A stretch of DNA of 64,000 nucleotides from Aureococcus anophagefferens (Eukaryota > Sar > Pelagophyceae > Pelagomonadales > Pelagomonadaceae), in contig NW_008705583.1 of the NCBI RefSeq assembly GCF_000186865.1, positions 3,673 through 67,672 on the forward strand. Reading direction: 5' to 3'. The position numbers and the translations under genes were made by a program. How positions within the stretch are numbered: position 1 is the stretch's first letter; the number at the start of each line of letters is the position of its first letter. The notes under the pieces were generated by a model. The model worked only from the letters and a program-made list of their open reading frames with translations, was not told the origin of the DNA and searched no databases. This document shows, in pieces, positions 1 through 9,328 of the stretch.

Positions 1-18
1 CGCGCCATCCAGGCCGCG

Positions 19-1239
19 ATGGCAACCAGAGGCCTCGTCGTCCTCGTCGTCGCTGCGCGCACCGGTGCCTCCTGGCCGCGCTTCCGCGCGACGGAGCTGA
101 GCCAATTGAACGTGCACGCGATCCACATTCCCAAGTTCGGCGGCACGACGGCCGACGCGGCGGCGAAGATGATACGCTGCGAGGCGATGGCGTACGCGAA
201 GCCGTACGCGTCGCCCGAGTGCGTCGCCATCTGCGACGCGTTTCGCCGGACCGGCGCGATCCCGTCGAAGGACGAGGTGCCCGGCGTCGGCGACCGCGAG
301 CTGCGCCGCGCGTGCAACCCCATGCCGTCGCACGACGCGGCCCTCGAGCTCTGCCACGCGGCGCACGGCCTCGACCAGGCCTACGGCGCGCCGCTCGAGT
401 CGCACGCGCGCAACCACCCCTGCGAGGTGCGCGCGCCGCCGCGGCGCTGGCCCGACGCGCTCGGGCGCGACTTCCTCGCGCGCTACCCGCGGCGCCGCGA
501 CCGGCCCTGGTTCGGCTGCGCGCTCTGCTTCACGTTCCTGCGCGATCCCTGGCGCCGCGCGGTCAGCGGGTGGTTCTACCGCGGCCACCACCCCGGCAGC
601 GACGAGTTCGGCGTCGGCTGGCCGCCCGTCGGCGGCTTCCTCGCGCGGCGGCGTCTCCGCGGGGAGGCCCGCGTCCGGCGGAACGCGTCGGCGACGTCCC
701 CGGACTACGCGTCGGCGACGTTCCTGGACTACGCGCGCGCGTCGGCCTACGCGAACGTCGCCACGCGCATGCTCGGCATGAACGAGCACGCGTACGCGGG
801 CGCGGCGACGCCCGACGACGCGGCGCTGGCCCGCGGCGTCGGCGTCCTCCGACGCGTCCCCTTCGGGCTGCTCGAGGCGCCCCGCGAGTCCTACGCGCTG
901 CTCGCGCGCGCGTTCTCCGTGAACGCGAGCACGTGCCACAAGCTCCGCGACGACTTCCGGACGCTCGCGGACGTCGGCGCGCGCCGCTCGAACGCGGAGT
1001 CGCTGCGGCGCGCCGCGGCCGTCGCCTCGAACGCGACGCTGCGGCGGGCCTTCGAGCGCCACAACGGCCTCGACCGCGCGCTCTACGGAGCCGCGCGCGG
1101 CATCTTCTGCGACGAGTGGCGCGCCGCGCTCGCCGACCCGGCGTCCTGCATCCCGGCCCTCGCGCGGTCCGGCGACGTCGACGCCGCGCCGGGCATCTGC
1201 GCCGCGACCGGGTCCAAGAGCGCGGCGCGACGTTCCTAG
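19..1239 (+). CDS. Sulfotransferase family 2-like protein
   Basis: Predicted 406-aa carbohydrate-type sulfotransferase that would move sulfate from PAPS to a glycan, probably in the Golgi lumen. What is seen: near residue 32 the motif HIPKFGGTT matches the 5'-phosphosulfate loop (HIPKxGGTS) of the Sulfotransfer_2 family, and near residue 175 FTFLRDPWRRAVSGW matches the 3'-phosphate-binding motif (FTxLRDPxxRxxS). A short hydrophobic stretch at residues 5-13 could be the end of a signal anchor. The first ATG is only 18 bases into the window, so more N-terminus may lie outside. Its stop codon directly abuts the stop codon of the convergent gene on the minus strand, with no base between. Acceptor substrate cannot be told. 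Confidence 0.75.
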   Translation: MATRGLVVLVVAARTGASWPRFRATELSQLNVHAIHIPKFGGTTADAAAKMIRCEAMAYAKPYASPECVAICDAFRRTGAIPSKDEVPGVGDRELRRACNPMPSHDAALELCHAAHGLDQAYGAPLESHARNHPCEVRAPPRRWPDALGRDFLARYPRRRDRPWFGCALCFTFLRDPWRRAVSGWFYRGHHPGSDEFGVGWPPVGGFLARRRLRGEARVRRNASATSPDYASATFLDYARASAYANVATRMLGMNEHAYAGAATPDDAALARGVGVLRRVPFGLLEAPRESYALLARAFSVNASTCHKLRDDFRTLADVGARRSNAESLRRAAAVASNATLRRAFERHNGLDRALYGAARGIFCDEWRAALADPASCIPALARSGDVDAAPGICAATGSKSAARRS

Positions 1240-3264
1240 CTAACCACCGAGCTCCTCCCCTTCCCGCCGCGCCCCGGCCTTTTTCGACGCGATCGCGTAG
1301 AGCGCGGCCTCGTTGTTCTCGTACTCGAGGAACACGAGGTGCGCGAGCTCGGAGCACCACGCGGCCGCCGCCGGGACGGACAGGACGACGGACGCCGTCG
1401 TCCACCACCAGTCGCGCGACGACGGTTGTCCGTAGAGGAGGCCGCAGGTCATGGAGTTCGTCACCGCGAAGAGCAGACAATCGAGGAACTTGTCGTACCT
1501 CGCCGCGTAGCGCGCCACGAGACCCGCGAAGACGAGCGTCGCGCCGTAGAGCGCGCTCAGCGCGGCCAGGAGCCCGTACTTGTGGCCGCGCACCCACCCC
1601 GCCGCGCCGCCGCTTTGCCGCTCGATGGACCGCACGGTCGCGAGGCGGTCCAGCAGGCCGAGCGAGTTGATGATGAGCATGTTCCCGAGAAGCGAGTAGA
1701 CCACGGTGCACAGCTTCGCGGGCCTGGCAGGAAAAGAGTGCGAACTTCCCAACTTTGAGGCTCATATCTCGGTCATGTTCCACTCGTTTCGGCTCATTTT
1801 TGGACGAGCGATCATCTCTCGGAGCGTCCTCGACGCGTGGATGCTTTTCCCGAAACGGTCGCGCGCGGAACACTCATATTGAAGCGAACTTGAATCACCC
1901 CTTTCCCGCCCCGTCCGCGGGCGCGTTCGTCGGGTGCCGCGGCGCCGAGCCCAGGTTCAGGCCGATGTTCACGCCTACCGCATGCGTCCGTGTTTCGTCG
2001 GCGAACATCTCTCGAAGGACGCGGCTTCGGGCTGTAGTAGACGGCGTAGCCGTCGTTCCAGGGATCCGCCGGCGTGTCGTACTTGTAGAAGAGGCTCCCG
2101 ACGAGCACCCACGCGAGGAAGATGAGCCCGAGGTCCGCGGCGCAGCGCTGCACCGCGCCGTCGAGGCCCAGCGCGCGGAAGGCGCGCGCGCGGCCCCGGG
2201 ACCAGCGCGTCTCCTCGGCCGCGGCGGCGCCGCCGTCCTCGAGGGCCTCGTAGCTCGAGACGAGCAGGTGGCTCGCCTCGCCCGTCCACGCGGCGCACGT
2301 CGGGATCGACACGACCATGGCGCAGGCCGTCGCGACGTAGTTCGCCTCCTCGTCGTTGCCTAAGAGATAGGAGAGCTCCGTTAGCAGGTGCGTCTTCCTC
2401 GGATGACGCCGCCTATCGCCGACGAAGATGCCGCAGGACGTCGCGTTCGTCACCTGCGCGCGATCGATCGTCCGCCGCGCGCGGACGCGGCGCGCGCGGC
2501 GACGCACCGCGAAGATGATCATGTCGACGGCCTCGCCGTAGCCCGCGAAGAGCTTCGCGACGACCATGCTGAGCGCGAGCGAAACGAGGAAGTAGGGCGT
2601 CAGGAGCAGGAACATGCCGTAGCGGCTGTCCGCGGCGAGGTCCGCGCGCCCGAGCTCGCGGAGCGCCGCGGCGCGCCGCAGCAGTTGCAGCGCGGAGACG
2701 ACGATCGCGTTGCCGTAGACGCAGTAGAGGATCGTGAACACCTTGGCCGCGGGCGTCGCGGCCATCCGCGGCGCCGAGCCAACGGCGAAGCCGATGTTGA
2801 TGGAATCTGCGAGGGGCGGCCGCGGTCGGGCGCCCGCGGGGACGAGGCGCGGGACGCCGCGCAAAGCGGTAGAGGCAGTAGCCCGGTCGCCAGCGCCGGT
2901 CGCCGCTGCCCGCGCCCGTCGCGTGGAACACGACGACGCCGGCGGCGACGAACGAGGCGAAGATCGCGAGCACGTCGAGGAGCATGCGGTGCAGCACGTG
3001 CTCCGGGTCGCCCCCGAGGGCCTCGAGCGCCAGGCGCCGGAAGCGCCAGGCCCAGGGCGGGATGTAGCCCGTCGCCGTCTCGACGAGCGCCGCGGCAGCG
3101 TCGGCCTCGAGGTCGCGGCCGAGGACCGCGGCGCTCTTCGCGCGCTCCACGAGCTCGACGCTCTCGCTGGCCGCGTCGCCGCCGGACTCGTCGCGGCGCG
3201 CGGCTGCATCCGGTCCAGCGACAGGAGCAGCGGCGTCCGCAGCATCTGGGGCTGCCTCGGCCAT
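1240..3264 (-). CDS. Duplicated two-pore K+ channel-like membrane protein (four pore-like segments)
   Basis: Six exons (3264-2868, 2806-2508, 2453-2420, 2359-2033, 1974-1923, 1723-1240) join to 530 aa. The sum is a multiple of three and both halves then align. Each half reads TM, pore-like, TM, TM, pore-like, TM, the plan of a two-pore (K2P) channel. After the first pore-like loop comes KVFTILYCVYGN (about residue 155) and in the second half KLCTVVYSLLGN (about 370), resembling the K2P GKxFTxLYxxxG segment. The filter positions read NIGFA, SCGIFVG, NIGLN and TCGLLYG instead of T(I/V)G(Y/F)G, so potassium selectivity is doubtful. Introns: 2807-2867, 2360-2419 and 1975-2032 are GC-AG; 2454-2507 is GT-AG; 1724-1922 is an introner. 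A CTAAC branch-like motif lies in 2360-2419. Family assignment is inference from topology and short motifs. Confidence 0.6.
1724..1914 (-). mobile_element. Introner, family A, copy 1
   Basis: A 191-bp element in the channel-like gene, with flanking 8-bp duplications at 1716-1723 and 1915-1922 that differ at one base (GCCCGCGA/GCCCGCGG in gene sense). The intron is 1724-1922, GC at the donor and CTGCCAG at the acceptor, phase 2. Splicing joins LGSAPRHPTN to APAKLCTVVYSLLGN, which matches the first half of the same protein. Its internal sequence runs opposite to most copies relative to the gene. The eroded duplication and one missing terminal G suggest an older insertion. Confidence 0.85.
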
Positions 3265-3329
3265 GCTGGCTAAAGACTCGAGCACCTTGCACTGCTCGTT
3301 CCCCCTCCAACGAAAGCTCGAAGAGACGA

Positions 3330-6300
3330 CTAGTTGCGGCTGCCGGGCGTGTTCGCGCGGGGTGTGCCGACGAGGTTGTCGAGCTCGGGCTCGCGGAGGG
3401 GCGGGGGGTCGAGGGCCCAGCGGAGGAACACGTCGTGGGCGATGGCGCCCGCCGCGTCCGTGTCGATCGCGCGCCAGATCGTGTGGATGTCGTCGTCGGA
3501 GAGCGCCGCCTCGTCGATGGCGAGCGTGTCGCGCAGCAGCCCGCAGAACCCCCACTCGTTGATGTCCGGCCCCCGCTTCGGCAGCGCCTTGGACTTGTCC
3601 GCGAGCACGCGCAGCTTGCCGAGGCCGAAGCCGAACTTGATGTCGAGCCGGTCCAGGGACATCTCCGACGCGAGGCGGTCCTTCTGCTGCTTCGTCGCGA
3701 TGTAGGGGATGGTCTCGTGGTGCATGCCGTGGCGCCGCATGAAGATCATGAACTCCTGCACGGAGATCGCGCCCGACCGGTCGGCGTCGAGCGCCTTCCA
3801 CAGGCCCCGCAGGTTCTCCTCGCTGAGCTCCTTCTTCGTGATGTGCAGCCCCGGGAAGATGGCGCGGATGATGTGCTCGATCTCCTCGAAGCCCATGAGG
3901 CCGTCGCCCGACGTGTCGAGCCGCTTGAAGATCTTGAACCAGTTGCCGCCCGCCTGGTGCCACTTCTCCGCGGCCGCGTTCATGACGCCGAGGATGCGCC
4001 GCAGCTCGGCCGTGAGCTCCGGCGCGAGGTAGTCGGGCCAGGACTCGACCTCGAAGTGGTAGAGCGCGAGCTGGAACTCCTCGGCCGTCAGCGCGCCGGA
4101 CTTGTCCGCGTCGACGAACGTCCAGAGGCCCAGCAGGTCCTCCTTCGTCACCTGGCCCTCGCCGAGGCGGAGCCGGATGCGCACGGCCCCCTCGAGCTCC
4201 GCTAAGGTGACGCGGTCGCTGCCGTCCTCGTCGATCTCGCGGAAGAGCCGCTTCACGTTGCCCGCGATGGAGCTGTGGACGCCGCGGCGGCGGAAGTCGG
4301 CGACGAGGGCCTTGTCGATGAGCTTGCAGACGCCGTGGAGCCGGTCCACGGGCAGCTCGACGTGCTTGGGGCGCGCCGTTGCCTGGGGCGTGAGGCCCCG
4401 CTTCTCCATGGAGTACGCCGTGAGCCGGTGCATCGAGTGCTCCGCGCCGTGGCGCCGCATGAAGACCATGAACTCCTGGACGGACACCTGGCCGCTCCGG
4501 TCCGCGTCGAGGCTCCGCCACATGCCCTGGAGGTGCGGCGTCGACACCTGCTTCTCGCCGAGGCCGAGGCCCGGGTAGCCGTCGCGGAGCACGTGCTCGA
4601 GCTCCTCGAACTGCATGTGGCCGCTGTCGTCGGCGTCGAACATGCGGAAGATCTTGTACCAGTTGCCGCTGGCGCGGTGCCACTTCTCCGCGGCGGCGTC
4701 GAGCACGGACACGAGCTGCCGGAGCCGCGCCTCGCCCTCGACGGTGTCCAGATTGAGCCACGCCTCGACCTCGAGGCGGTAGACCGCGTCCTGGAACTCG
4801 TCGGCGCTCAGCTCGCCCGACGCGTCGGCGTCGGCGTGGGTCCAGAGGCCGAGCACGTCGCGCTCCGCGAGGTGCTGCTCGCCGAGGCCGAGCTTCCGGA
4901 CCGCCTCGAGCAGCTCCGCGAAGCGGAGCCGGCCGCTGCCGTCGGCGTCCATGAGCTCGAAGAGCTTCGTCCACATCTCCGCGATGGACAGCTTGACGCC
5001 CTGGCGCCGCAGGAAGCCGCCGAGAGCGCGGTGGAGCCGCTGCGCGATCGCGCGGAGCCGCTCGACGGGCAACAGCACGGGCTCGGGCCGCCGCTCGACT
5101 TCCAGTAATCCCCGCTTCGCCTTGGCGTAGTCCGTGAGGCGGTGCATGGAGTGGGCCGACCCGTGGCGCCGCATGAAGACCATGAACTCCTGGACGCAGA
5201 CCTCGCGGCTCCGGTCCGCGTCGAGCGCCTTCCAGAGGCCCTTGACGTCGTCGTCCCGGAGCTCGTCCGCGGGGATGTGGAGGCCCGGGAAGCCGTCCCG
5301 CAGGACGTGCTCGAGCTCCTCGAAGCCCATCTTGCCGCTGTCGTCGGCGTCGAACATGCGGAAGATCTTGTACCAGTTGCCCGCCGCGCGGTGCCACTTG
5401 TCCGCGGCGCCGTTCATGATTTCGATGACCCGCGCGAGGCGCTCCGCGTTGTTCGCCGCCAACAGGTCGGGCCAGGGCTCGACCTGGAGGCAGTAGGCCG
5501 CCTGCTGGAACTCGTCGATGGTCAGCTCGCCGCTCCCGTCGGCGTCGACGTGCGTCCAGAGCCCCGCGAGGTCGCGGTCGCCGAGCTCGTCCCGGGCGAC
5601 GCCGATCGCGCGCGCGGACGCGAGGAACTCGTCGAAGTGGAGGCGCCCGCTCTCGTCGGCGTCCATCTCCGCGAAGATGCGCGCCCAGTTGCCCCGGATG
5701 CTGCTGTGGACGCCGCGGCGCCGGAACAGGGCCACGAGCGCGCGGTTGAGCGCGTTGAAGACCCGTAAAATCCCCGGGCCGTCGAGGGCGACGACCGGCG
5801 GCGGCTCGGCGCGCTCCGACAGCCCCCGCTTCGCTTTGGCGTACTCCGTGAGCTTGTGCATGGAGTAGGCCGCGCCGTGGCGCCGCATGAAGATCATGAA
5901 CTCCTGCACGGACACCGTCGACGACCGGTCGACGTCCAGCCGCTTCCAGAGGCCCTGGAGGTCCTCGTCGGGGAGCTGCGCCGGGCCCAACGAAACGCCG
6001 GGGAAGCGGTTCCGCACGACGGCGCAGAGCTCCTCGAAGGACATCTCGCCCGACGCGTCGCGGTCGAACTGGCGGAAGATCTTGTACCTGGGCAGCACAA
6101 GCGTGATTCAACGTCGCTTCAACGTGAGTGTTCCGCGCGCGCGCGTTCCGAAAAAAACACTCACGCTTCGAGGCCGTTCCAAGAGATGATCGCTCGTCCA
6201 AAAGTCAGCCGAAACGAGTGGAAAATGGCCGAGAAAGGAGCCTTTGAAGTTGGGAATTTCGCTCTCATGTGCTGCCCTGTCTTGTACCAGTTGCCGGACG

Positions 6301-7345
6301 CGCGGTGCCACTTCTCCGCGGCGCCGTCCAAGACCCCGATGATGGCCTCGCAGCGCGCGTCGTCGAGGTCGGGCCACGTGCCCAACCGCACCTTGTACAT
6401 CAAGCTCACGAACTCCGCGTACGTCGCCTCGCCTGAGTCGTCGACGTCGACGCGCGCCCAGAAGACGCGGCGCTCGTAGCGGCTCAGGGACCGAATCCTC
6501 AAGATGTGGTCGAGCATGTGGTCGAGCTCGTCGAAGGTCACGCGGCCGCTCTTGTCCGTGTCCGCCATCTCGAAGAACTTGGACCACGACGCGCCGACGA
6601 CGAAGTGGACGCCCTGGCGCGTCATGTACTGCACGAGCGCCGCGTCGAGCTTGCGCGTGACGCGCAGCAGGAAGACGTCGTGGGGGAGGCCGTCGTCGAC
6701 CTCCGGCGAGTGGGCGTCCCGCGTCGACGCGAGGTCGTCGTAGCGCGCGGCCGTGTACCGCCGCTTGTCGCGCCGGTACGCGCCGAGGTTCTTCGCCCTG
6801 GCGACGTACTTCTCGTCCTTCGCCGGCGCCAGGGACGCGACGCGCGGCGGGAGCTTGGGCTCCTCGACGGGCGCCACGGGGTAGGTCCGGCTCGGGGCCG
6901 CGGCGCCGCCGCCGTCGCGCGGCGCCGCGTCCGCGCGGCGCGCCGGCGCCGCGTCCGCGGCGCGGCCCGGCCGCGGCGGCGGCTGGGACCGCTCCGGCGA
7001 GGCGTCGCGCGACGACGCGACGCTCGCGGGCGAGCCGACGGCCGCGCGGACCTGCTGCTCGGACCAGCGAGTGCTCGCGGGCAGGCTCTCGACCTCGCTC
7101 TGGAGCGCCTCGTAGTCCGTGACCAGCCGCTCGAGGTCGTGGACGCGGCTCTGGATCTCCATGAGCTGCTGCGTCGGGAAGTCCCACCGCGACTGCGGCC
7201 GCAGCGGCTCCTCGTCGACGCTCCGCGGCGAGCCGACCTGGCCCCGGGCGACGCGCGGCGACGCCTGCTTCGAGCCCCGCGGCGACCGGCCGCTCGGCTT
7301 CTTCGCGTTGCCCAGGCTCGGGGCCTTGGTGATGGGCGCCGGCAT
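3330..7345 (-). CDS. Large multi-EF-hand calcium-binding protein
   Basis: Two exons (7345-6288 and 6087-3330) give 1271 aa. Residues 1-170 are basic, proline-rich and include a possible short coiled coil. From about residue 200 there are roughly 17 EF-hand-type loops of the DxDxSGxxxxxE kind. After two initial loops, four long units follow, each opened by a conserved stretch like EKWHRASGNWYKIF; the first three carry four EF-hands each. The regular repetition points to internal tandem duplication. An introner splits the first GNW|YKIF. It lies 65 bp upstream of the start of the channel-like gene on the same strand. Likely a calcium sensor or buffer; cytosolic or cytoskeletal location is a guess, since no signal peptide or membrane segment is visible. 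Confidence 0.8.
6088..6279 (-). mobile_element. Introner, family A, copy 2
   Basis: A 192-bp element in the EF-hand gene. Perfect 8-bp duplications lie at 6080-6087 and 6280-6287 (GTACAAGA in sense). The intron is 6088-6287, GT donor from the upstream duplication, CTGCCCAG acceptor from the element, phase 2. Removing it restores GNWYKIFRQFD, which recurs three more times in the same protein. Confidence 0.95.
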
Positions 7346-7432
7346 GCTCGTGCGGGGGAGCCGGCCTACGCGACGACGGCTCCTCCCATGCTGCCCCGGT
7401 CCGAGAGCTTACGAAACCGACTGGAGATACTT

Positions 7433-7744
7433 ATTAAAAACCGGATCGTTGATCGCAAGCCCTTGTTGAGTAAAGGTAAAAGTCGTCGAATCCAGCTCTG
7501 TGATTGGCTCAGACGACTTTGACCGCCGAGCTGTTGGGAGACGATGGGCAGCCCGAAGCGGCCTGTCTGAGGCCCATGTCGGTCGTTTGGACGAGCCGAT
7601 GGCATTTTTTGCCCACCCCAAATCATGATGAAGCCGGCGGTGGCGGCCCTCGACCCCTACGCGGGGCGCGCGACCGCGGGCGCGCGAGCACATCGCGCGC
7701 GCAGCCCTGACTTTTACCCTAAATTCAACGATCCGGTTTTTAAT
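7433..7744. repeat. 312-bp inverted-repeat segment, MITE-like
   Basis: A 20-bp perfect inverted repeat lies at 7433-7452 and 7725-7744 (ATTAAAAACCGG start on each strand), with a second inner match GGTAAAAGTC at 7475-7484 and 7709-7718. It fills most of the gap between the EF-hand gene and the DUF1805 gene. No ORF inside resembles a transposase and I see no convincing target duplication, so a small non-autonomous DNA element is only a suggestion. Confidence 0.5.
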
Positions 7745-7839
7745 GGGTATGGGGTCGTGTTGACGAGCTTTGCATCGATGCTGCACGACTGATCTCGAGA
7801 GGTCTGCTTGTACGTATTGCTCGGACCGCCGCGCGCGCC

Positions 7840-7882
7840 GCTCCAGCACCGCTCCAGCACCCCTCCAGCACCGCTCCAGCAC
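7840..7882. repeat. Four tandem 11-bp repeats
   Basis: Four near-identical copies of GCTCCAGCACC stand head to tail directly before the ATG of the DUF1805 gene at 7883, so they form its 5' leader or core promoter. No known factor site is recognised. Confidence 0.75.
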
Positions 7883-8158
7883 ATGGCCGCGTTCAGCTTC
7901 GACGGCTTCGACCTCGGCCGCATCGACGGCCTCGCGCGGCCGCTTCTCGTGGCGCGCGGCAGCAAGGGCTACGCGGCCTGCGCCTACGTCGACGTCGGCG
8001 TCGCCGAGAAGTTCGAGGAGGCCTGCATCATCTTCTCCGGCGTCGCGACGCACGCGGACATGGCCGGGTCCGACGTCAAGAAGGCGTCGCCCGCGGCGCT
8101 GGCGCTCGGCGTCACCGTCGGCATGAAGGGCGCGGACGCGCTCGAGCTGCTTCGCTAG
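7883..8158 (+). CDS. DUF1805 (YunC-like) small protein
   Basis: A 91-aa protein whose whole length fits the DUF1805/YunC family, best known from bacteria and archaea and of unknown biochemical role. Visible family features are VARGSKGYAACAYVDV (residues 23-38), the acidic AEKFEEACIIFSGV segment, and the C-terminal LALGVTVGMKGADALELL. The start follows the 11-bp repeats directly. The stop is 10 bp from that of the convergent FAM98 gene. A single-domain prokaryote-type gene in a eukaryote could reflect transfer, but codon use looks like that of its neighbours. Confidence 0.65.
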   Translation: MAAFSFDGFDLGRIDGLARPLLVARGSKGYAACAYVDVGVAEKFEEACIIFSGVATHADMAGSDVKKASPAALALGVTVGMKGADALELLR

Positions 8159-8168
8159 CGCCTAAAAT

Positions 8169-9065
8169 TCATTTACGCTTCCCCTTGCCCCGGCCGCCGC
8201 CGCGGCCCTTGCCGCCGCCGCCGCCGCGGCCCCTGCCGCCGCCGCGGCCCTTGCCGCCCTTGCCGCCGCCCTCGGTCCGCTGCTGCCACGCGGGCATCAT
8301 GTCCCGCGCGGAGGGCCGCTGCTTGTGGGCGTGGCCGCCGCGGTCCGGCACGGCGCCGATGATGACGGACTTCATGGGCGCGTCGACGGTGACCTTGGAC
8401 GTGGCGGAGATGGGCTGCTCGAGCCGCGCGGCGATGTCGCGCGCGCGGCGCCGGGACATCGCGAGCGCGTCGTCGACGGCGAGGGGCGGCGGCTCGCCGC
8501 CGATGGCGTCGCGGGCCGCGGCGACGGCGGAGACGATCGCGTCCTCGTTGCCCCGCGCGGAGTCGCTCCACAAAAAGGCCTGGACCGTGACGTCGCACCG
8601 CTTGAGCATCATCCGCCGCCGCAGGCCGTAGTCCGTCCGCATGGCGTCGCGCACGGCCTCGAGCTTGGCGCGCTGCTCCGGCGTCGCCGGCGCCGGGTCC
8701 GCGCCGAGGGCCGGGCCGCCGGCCTCGGCCCGGGCGACGGCGAACGCGAGCGCCGCGTCCGTCGACGCGCAGTCGGCGTCCGCCGCGCCGAGCTCCCGCG
8801 CGAGCGCGGCGGCGCGGAGCTTGCGCACGGCGCCCGCGGGCGCGGCGCGGGCGCGCTTCGCCGCCGCCAGCTTCGCCGCGCGCGCCTCGCACTCGAGGAA
8901 GGCGGCGAGGTGCGCCGCGTCGTCGCCCCAGGCGTAGCCGCGCGCGTCGGCCCAGGCGCGCGCGTCGCTCGCCGACGTCGGGTGCGGCCCTTCGATGGGC
9001 GACCTCCGCAGCTCTGTTAGCGCCGCGTCGAGGGCGTTCGTGGCGGTTGCCTCGATCTGAGCCAT
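8169..9065 (-). CDS. FAM98: FAM98 family protein with glycine-rich RGG-type tail
   Basis: A 298-aa member of the FAM98 family. The diagnostic part is DYGLRRRMMLKRCDVTVQ followed by AFLWSD (about residues 148-171), close to the family's RRxMLxxRLDVTVQSFxWSD signature. The last 40 residues are almost only Gly, Arg and Lys (GRGGG type), matching the methylatable glycine-rich tail of animal FAM98A/B. In animals FAM98B belongs to the tRNA ligase complex and FAM98 proteins bind RNA and PRMT1; a similar RNA role here is inferred. An in-frame ATG six codons upstream (9083) is an alternative start. Confidence 0.8.
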   Translation of the reverse strand: MAQIEATATNALDAALTELRRSPIEGPHPTSASDARAWADARGYAWGDDAAHLAAFLECEARAAKLAAAKRARAAPAGAVRKLRAAALARELGAADADCASTDAALAFAVARAEAGGPALGADPAPATPEQRAKLEAVRDAMRTDYGLRRRMMLKRCDVTVQAFLWSDSARGNEDAIVSAVAAARDAIGGEPPPLAVDDALAMSRRRARDIAARLEQPISATSKVTVDAPMKSVIIGAVPDRGGHAHKQRPSARDMMPAWQQRTEGGGKGGKGRGGGRGRGGGGGKGRGGGRGKGKRK

Positions 9066-9328
9066 GGCTGCCTTGCGCAGCAAAAAGAGCCGCCGGGCCG
9101 GCGAGCCTCAACATCCCATCAACATGGGCTCCGTGAGGCATGGACGAGCGATTTTCGAGGCGCCAAGCAGCGCGTTCCATGCTAATACGCAGCGCTTCCA
9201 CGCCATAATACGCCCTCGCAACATGGCGCATCCCGCCGCTAGCGAAAACAGCTCCATTTGGCAGTCCCGCCGCCGCTAAGCAGCCATAGAAATCACACAG
9301 CCGCGAAGCAGCAGTAGAGCCATAGAAA

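Noticed and set aside
2413..6201. 1262-aa minus-strand frame
   Set aside because: A shifted-frame shadow of the EF-hand gene that runs through an introner and into the next gene; the true frame shows regular EF-hands.
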